DNA from: Porphyromonadaceae bacterium | Lineage (GTDB): Bacteria > Bacteroidota > Bacteroidia > Bacteroidales > CAMTPD01 | Assembly: GCA_003447595.1 (NCBI GenBank) | Contig: DLYT01000061.1 | Span: forward strand, 52,461 to 61,244 | DNA: 8,784 nt | Reading direction: 5' to 3' | Shown: positions 5,524 to 8,784 of the stretch, piece by piece | How the letters are laid out: each line of letters begins with the position of its first letter | Numbering within the stretch: the first letter of the stretch is position 1 | Notes under the pieces: model-generated | The model's database searches: none | What the model saw: only the letters and a program-made list of their open reading frames with translations | Told to the model about the DNA's origin: nothing | Position numbers and translations under genes: made by a program

Positions 5524-6816
5524 ATGAGTTATTTATTTACCTCCGAATCGGTGTCTGAAGGGCACCCCGATAAAGTAGCCGATCAAATCTCGGATGCTTT
5601 GCTTGACGAATTTCTTGCCTATGACAAGAGTTCTAAAGTTGCTTGCGAAACCCTTGTTACAACCGGACAGGTTGTCTTGGCTGGAGAAGTTAAATCTTCT
5701 GCTTACGTTGATGTTCCGGAAATTGCACGTACCGTGATCGAACGTATTGGCTACACAAAAAGCGAATACCAGTTTGAAGCTAAATCATGTGGTGTATTCT
5801 CGGCAATCCACGAGCAGTCGGGCGATATCAACCGTGGTGTTGAGCGCGAAGATCCATACGAACAAGGAGCCGGCGACCAAGGTATGATGTTTGGTTACGC
5901 AACAAACGAAACCGACAACTACATGCCATTGGCACTAGACCTTTCGCATGCGTTACTACTTGAACTTGCCAACATCAGAAAGAACGAAATCGAGCTTATG
6001 CCCTACCTTCGTCCTGATGCAAAATCGCAAGTAACAGTTGAGTACGATGACAACGGCACACCACTACGTATCGATACAATCGTAATCTCTACACAACACG
6101 ACGAATTTGTAAAACCTGCCAAAGTAAACGCTGCAGAGCAAGCTAAAGCAGACAAAGCAATGCAAGACAAGATCAGACAAGACATGATCGAAATCTTGAT
6201 CCCACGTGTTAAGGCTAAATATCCTCAATACCAAGCATTGTTCAACGATCAAATCATCTACCACGTAAACCCAACCGGTAAATTCGTAATCGGTGGTCCT
6301 CACGGAGACACAGGTCTTACAGGTCGCAAGATCATCGTAGACACATACGGAGGAAAAGGTGCGCACGGTGGTGGTGCTTTCTCGGGCAAAGACCCATCGA
6401 AAGTAGACCGTTCGGCAGCATACGCTTCACGTCACATCGCTAAAAACCTTGTTGCGGCAGGTGTTGCAGACGAAGTACTTGTACAAGTTGCTTATGCAAT
6501 TGGAGTAGCTCGTCCTATGAACATCTTCGTAAACACATACGGTCGCAGCAACGTGAAAATGACAGACGGAGAAATCGCTAAGCTAGTTGGTGAAATCTTC
6601 GACATGCGTCCAAAAGCAATTGAAGAAAGATTGAAACTTCGTAACCCAATCTATCTTGAAACAGCAGCTTATGGTCACATGGGTCGTCAACCTGAAACGG
6701 TAACAAAAGTATTCACATCTCGTTATTCAAACGAGCCTACTATTTGTGAGGTTGAACTATTTACATGGGAAAAACTTGACTATGTAGATCAGGTTAAGAA
6801 AGCGTTCGGATTATAA
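5524..6816 (+). CDS. metK: S-adenosylmethionine synthetase (methionine adenosyltransferase)
   Basis: Makes SAM from methionine and ATP; cytoplasmic tetramer in the family. The start is the ATG at 5524 (MSYLFTSESVSEGHPDK), where MetK homology begins. An in-frame TTG at 5506 adds only MIKPIF and lies in the leader. The product has 430 residues, longer than the roughly 384 of E. coli; an inserted Lys/Ala-rich charged segment at about 197-220 accounts for much of this, a pattern I associate with Bacteroidota. Motifs: GHPDK (13-17), GAGDQGMMFGYA (115-126), GGPHGDTGLTGRK (257-269), and GGGAFSGKDPSKVDRS (282-297) with the phosphate-binding Lys and Asp residues. Codon use is strongly biased, as expected of a highly expressed gene. 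It is transcribed from its own promoter and probably controlled by the SAM-II riboswitch in the leader; a strong terminator follows. Confidence 0.97.
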   Translation: MSYLFTSESVSEGHPDKVADQISDALLDEFLAYDKSSKVACETLVTTGQVVLAGEVKSSAYVDVPEIARTVIERIGYTKSEYQFEAKSCGVFSAIHEQSGDINRGVEREDPYEQGAGDQGMMFGYATNETDNYMPLALDLSHALLLELANIRKNEIELMPYLRPDAKSQVTVEYDDNGTPLRIDTIVISTQHDEFVKPAKVNAAEQAKADKAMQDKIRQDMIEILIPRVKAKYPQYQALFNDQIIYHVNPTGKFVIGGPHGDTGLTGRKIIVDTYGGKGAHGGGAFSGKDPSKVDRSAAYASRHIAKNLVAAGVADEVLVQVAYAIGVARPMNIFVNTYGRSNVKMTDGEIAKLVGEIFDMRPKAIEERLKLRNPIYLETAAYGHMGRQPETVTKVFTSRYSNEPTICEVELFTWEKLDYVDQVKKAFGL

Positions 6817-6841
6817 GAACAACCCTTTCAAACAATACAGC

Positions 6842-6875
6842 AAAGGAGCATTCACAATGAATGCTCCTTTTTTTT
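6842..6875 (+). terminator. Intrinsic terminator of metK
   Basis: A 13-bp perfect stem (6842-6854 with 6858-6870), core GGAGCATTCA and TGAATGCTCC around a CAA triloop, runs directly into eight T residues (6868-6875). It begins 25 nt after the metK stop and is correctly oriented for the + strand. On the - strand its tail is only CCTTTGC, so it mainly serves metK. Confidence 0.93.
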
Positions 6876-6879
6876 ATGC

Positions 6880-6917
6880 AAAAAGAGCGAAGAAGCACCA
6901 TCGCTTCTTCGCTCTTT
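6880..6917 (-). terminator. Intrinsic terminator of the sqr-porin unit
   Basis: A 15-bp perfect stem (6882-6896 with 6903-6917; core GAGCGAAGAAGC and GCTTCTTCGCTC) encloses a 6-nt loop. Read on the - strand, the stem is followed by a run of five T residues counted from its last bases (5880s equivalent on + strand: A at 6880-6884) and then GCAT. It lies about 28 nt past the porin stop. The + strand side ends CTTTATATC, a poorer tail, so it chiefly terminates the - strand transcript. Confidence 0.85.
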
Positions 6918-6944
6918 ATATCATGAGACCCTTCAGTCTTTCAA

Positions 6945-8183
6945 TCAAAAGTTATAGATCACAGTCGCAGCCACACGGTTGTTGCCCACGTTTGTAATAT
7001 CTTTTACTTTCCCTGTTTCCAAGTCGTTTTTGCCATAAGCAGCATTGGTATACGAATACTCTACACCCATTCTGAAGTTCGAGATATTCGCTGCGAAATA
7101 CAAGCTACCCGAACAAAGTTGATCGATGTTTGTACCCGAACCATACACATCTTTTGTATTCAAAAGCGGCTTATTAGTTCCAAGGTTTTTAGAATAACCC
7201 AAGAAAGTACCCACTTGATACTTCTTACCCCAAACGATATTCAACCAAGATGTAGAGTTATTAAAGTTCACATACTTAGCCTCACCATTATCCGGAGAGA
7301 TCGAAGTAACACCGTAACCACCAAGCATACACATATCGCTAAGATTCTGTCCGTATACTGTTTTAGCAGCAACGTTCCAGTCTCCTTTTTTGAAGCGACC
7401 ATATACATTAAACGATGCAGACGAATTATACTCCGATACTTTGTAGGTTTTATCCCCTACAGTAGCTTCGGTACGTGGGCGAATACGTTTAAACTCAGCA
7501 CCCCCACCTACGGTCCACTCTTTGTATTTATACTCTACGCCACCGTAAAGTTCAGGAAGCACATTATTCTTTTGATACTCCTTCAACTTGCCATCAGGGC
7601 CCGAAGATGCAAACTGCATCTGATACAAGGCAGCACCGATAAATCGTACATTGTCGAGTTTATAGTTGTACTGTACTTGCGGACTTCTGTTGAACGGTTG
7701 GAAAGGAGCTCCGGTAGAAAGATTTATCATTTCAGGAGACACACTCCACATTGGGTGCCATGTTTGTCCTACAATTAACGCACTCTTTGTCCAGTCGAAA
7801 CGAACGAAAGCTTGGCGAAGACGCACATTACCAAAACCTTTCGGAGTCTTAGCCGTATAACCTGCAAAATCGGCTTCCACCTTTGCAGACGTCTTAGCCT
7901 TCAAGAAGTCAGGACCTTTCACATCCAATCCCAAACGAGTTGAGATTGCGAAGATACCCGCATCCGGCACAGCATTCAAGTCTTTACCATCCGCATCGTA
8001 GCTCGGACCCATCGGGTACAACGAGAAGATACCTTCGATCGACTCTACATTCTTTCGCGAGTTATAAAACCCGTCGACACGGACAAATCCGTAAAAATCC
8101 AATTCAAACTTTTTCTTTTTCTGCGCAAACGCAGGCCATGCGATCATGGCAATCAACATCAATGATAAAATCTTTCTAGTCAT
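6945..8183 (-). CDS. Outer-membrane beta-barrel porin, DcaP-like
   Basis: Predicted outer-membrane channel of 412 residues. A typical signal peptide is visible (MTRKILSLMLIAMIAWPAFA, cleavage expected before Gln21), followed by a Lys run and then alternating amphipathic beta strands rich in aromatic residues. The chain ends in VIYNF, and a terminal Phe after alternating residues is the usual barrel-insertion signal. The blocks FYGFVRVDGFY (30-40), STRLGLDVKGP (81-91), KVEADFAGY (101-109) and LRQAFVRFDW (122-131) followed by GQTWHPMWSV (139-148) resemble DcaP-like porins as I recall them; the family call is less certain than the barrel call. The substrate is not readable. It starts 13 nt after the oxidoreductase stop, has no room for its own promoter there, and shares its terminator, so it is probably the second gene of that transcript. 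The spacer is A/T-rich without a Shine-Dalgarno. Confidence 0.8.
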   Translation of the reverse strand: MTRKILSLMLIAMIAWPAFAQKKKKFELDFYGFVRVDGFYNSRKNVESIEGIFSLYPMGPSYDADGKDLNAVPDAGIFAISTRLGLDVKGPDFLKAKTSAKVEADFAGYTAKTPKGFGNVRLRQAFVRFDWTKSALIVGQTWHPMWSVSPEMINLSTGAPFQPFNRSPQVQYNYKLDNVRFIGAALYQMQFASSGPDGKLKEYQKNNVLPELYGGVEYKYKEWTVGGGAEFKRIRPRTEATVGDKTYKVSEYNSSASFNVYGRFKKGDWNVAAKTVYGQNLSDMCMLGGYGVTSISPDNGEAKYVNFNNSTSWLNIVWGKKYQVGTFLGYSKNLGTNKPLLNTKDVYGSGTNIDQLCSGSLYFAANISNFRMGVEYSYTNAAYGKNDLETGKVKDITNVGNNRVAATVIYNF

Positions 8184-8196
8184 AAATAATTATATG

Positions 8197-8784
8197 TTAC
8201 ATCAAGCCATTGAGCATTCCGTGGAAATACATCGGTTTGAGAACATACTTTTTAAGCAACCAGTGCACCCATTGTTCATGAGCGCCATCGATCAAAGGAA
8301 ACGTTGGCATCGGCTTCTTGTCGTAATCAAATTCGCACATCAATACTTTGCCATACTCGGTTATAATCGGACAAGCGGTGTATCCGTTATAAAGAGCATC
8401 GGGAGTACGGTTCTCCATCAAGGCAACCAAATTGCTCACTGCAATCGGAACTTGCATTCGGATTGCGGCAGAAGTCTTACTGGTAGGCAAACCTGCCACA
8501 TCTCCCAGCGAAACAATGTTTGGATATCGTTTGTGAACCATCGTATTCTTATCTACCATGACCCAACTTCCCGATTGCAAACTCCCTTCTGTCCATCCCA
8601 ATTCGGCTTCCTTCACAAAGTCGGGCGCACTCATTGGCGGCGTAAAATGCAAAAAATCATAATCAACAATCACCGGCGAAGTTTCTTTCTTTTTCACTTT
8701 AGTCACTAAGCCTGTTTTCTCATCGGTTTCATCCACTTCCCGCGTCACAGCTTTCTCAAAGAATACTTTCTTCGAAGCCGTATC
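8197..8784 (-). CDS. Sulfide:quinone oxidoreductase, type II-like (C-terminal part; N-terminus beyond the window)
   Basis: FAD-dependent membrane-associated enzyme expected to oxidise sulfide to sulfane sulfur and pass electrons to the quinone pool. The frame is open to base 8784, so only the last 195 residues are seen; the GTG at 8748 is internal. Numbering visible residues from the window edge, the motifs are YDFLHFTPPMSAPD (42-55), GDVAGLPTSKTSAA (94-107, FAD-contacting Gly-Asp) and GYTACPIIT (134-142). These align with human SQOR blocks as I remember them, and Cys138 falls where human catalytic Cys379 lies, a strong argument for true SQR activity. The first catalytic Cys is outside the window. 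A Trp/Leu/Lys-rich tail (QWVHWLLKKYVLKP) fits membrane attachment. Compared with human SQOR there is a charged insertion at about 16-33, and the C-terminus stops earlier. Confidence 0.85.
   Translation of the reverse strand, partial: DTASKKVFFEKAVTREVDETDEKTGLVTKVKKKETSPVIVDYDFLHFTPPMSAPDFVKEAELGWTEGSLQSGSWVMVDKNTMVHKRYPNIVSLGDVAGLPTSKTSAAIRMQVPIAVSNLVALMENRTPDALYNGYTACPIITEYGKVLMCEFDYDKKPMPTFPLIDGAHEQWVHWLLKKYVLKPMYFHGMLNGLM

Noticed and set aside
5499..5528. TTGACA followed by TATATT, resembling a sigma-70 promoter
   Set aside because: The spacing is only about 12 nt, it would start transcription inside metK, and Bacteroidota promoters use TTTG and TAnnTTTG.
6064..6366. A 100-codon - strand frame inside metK
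   Set aside because: It is Cys- and Val-rich antisense of conserved MetK sequence, with no start context or family resemblance.
7119..7778. A 219-codon open frame on the + strand opposite the porin
   Set aside because: It is a shadow of the convincing porin frame, with no recognisable domain, biased antisense-type composition and no promoter.
8146..8709. A 187-codon + strand frame opposite the SQR fragment
   Set aside because: The opposite strand encodes clear SQR motifs across the same bases; this frame resembles no family and is a codon-bias artefact.

Overview
The window looks like a chromosomal stretch from a Bacteroidota species, most likely a Bacteroidales-type bacterium. Three things point there. 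The protein sequences (MiaB, QueA, the long 430-residue MetK) read like Bacteroidales orthologues as I remember them. A DUF3098 gene sits between ftsX and uppP. The metK promoter matches the Bacteroidota form TTTG-N21-TAnnTTTG, and most starts lack a clear Shine-Dalgarno sequence. The genus cannot be fixed from this sequence alone.

Layout, left to right. (1) 1-1026, + strand: the 3' three quarters of miaB, followed by a 10-bp hairpin. (2) 1149-5363, + strand: a tightly packed run ftsX - DUF3098 - uppP - truB - queA - folK with gaps of 5 to 17 nt, most likely one operon. It mixes cell-envelope functions (FtsX, undecaprenyl pyrophosphate phosphatase) with tRNA modification (TruB, QueA) and folate synthesis (FolK). 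(3) 5355-6875, + strand: metK as its own unit. It has a strong promoter whose -33 box lies in the end of folK, a 7-bp dyad filling the promoter spacer, a leader carrying a SAM-II-type riboswitch aptamer, and a strong terminator. (4) 6882-8784, - strand: a convergent unit made of the C-terminal part of a type II-like sulfide:quinone oxidoreductase and, 13 nt downstream, an outer-membrane porin, ending in its own 15-bp terminator hairpin.

How it fits together. MetK makes S-adenosylmethionine, which MiaB and QueA use as substrate or cofactor. The metK leader appears to sense SAM directly through the riboswitch. The sqr-porin pair is functionally separate and suggests sulfide oxidation at the membrane coupled to an outer-membrane channel.

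The genes themselves are mostly ordinary core genes. I see no mobile element, CRISPR array, defence island, tRNA or rRNA. The most interesting part is the 160-nt metK control region (about 5355-5523), where promoter, dyad, riboswitch and a possible U-tract expression platform are stacked together. Most other lengthy open frames, such as + strand frames opposite the porin and the oxidoreductase, are shadows of these genes and are not listed.
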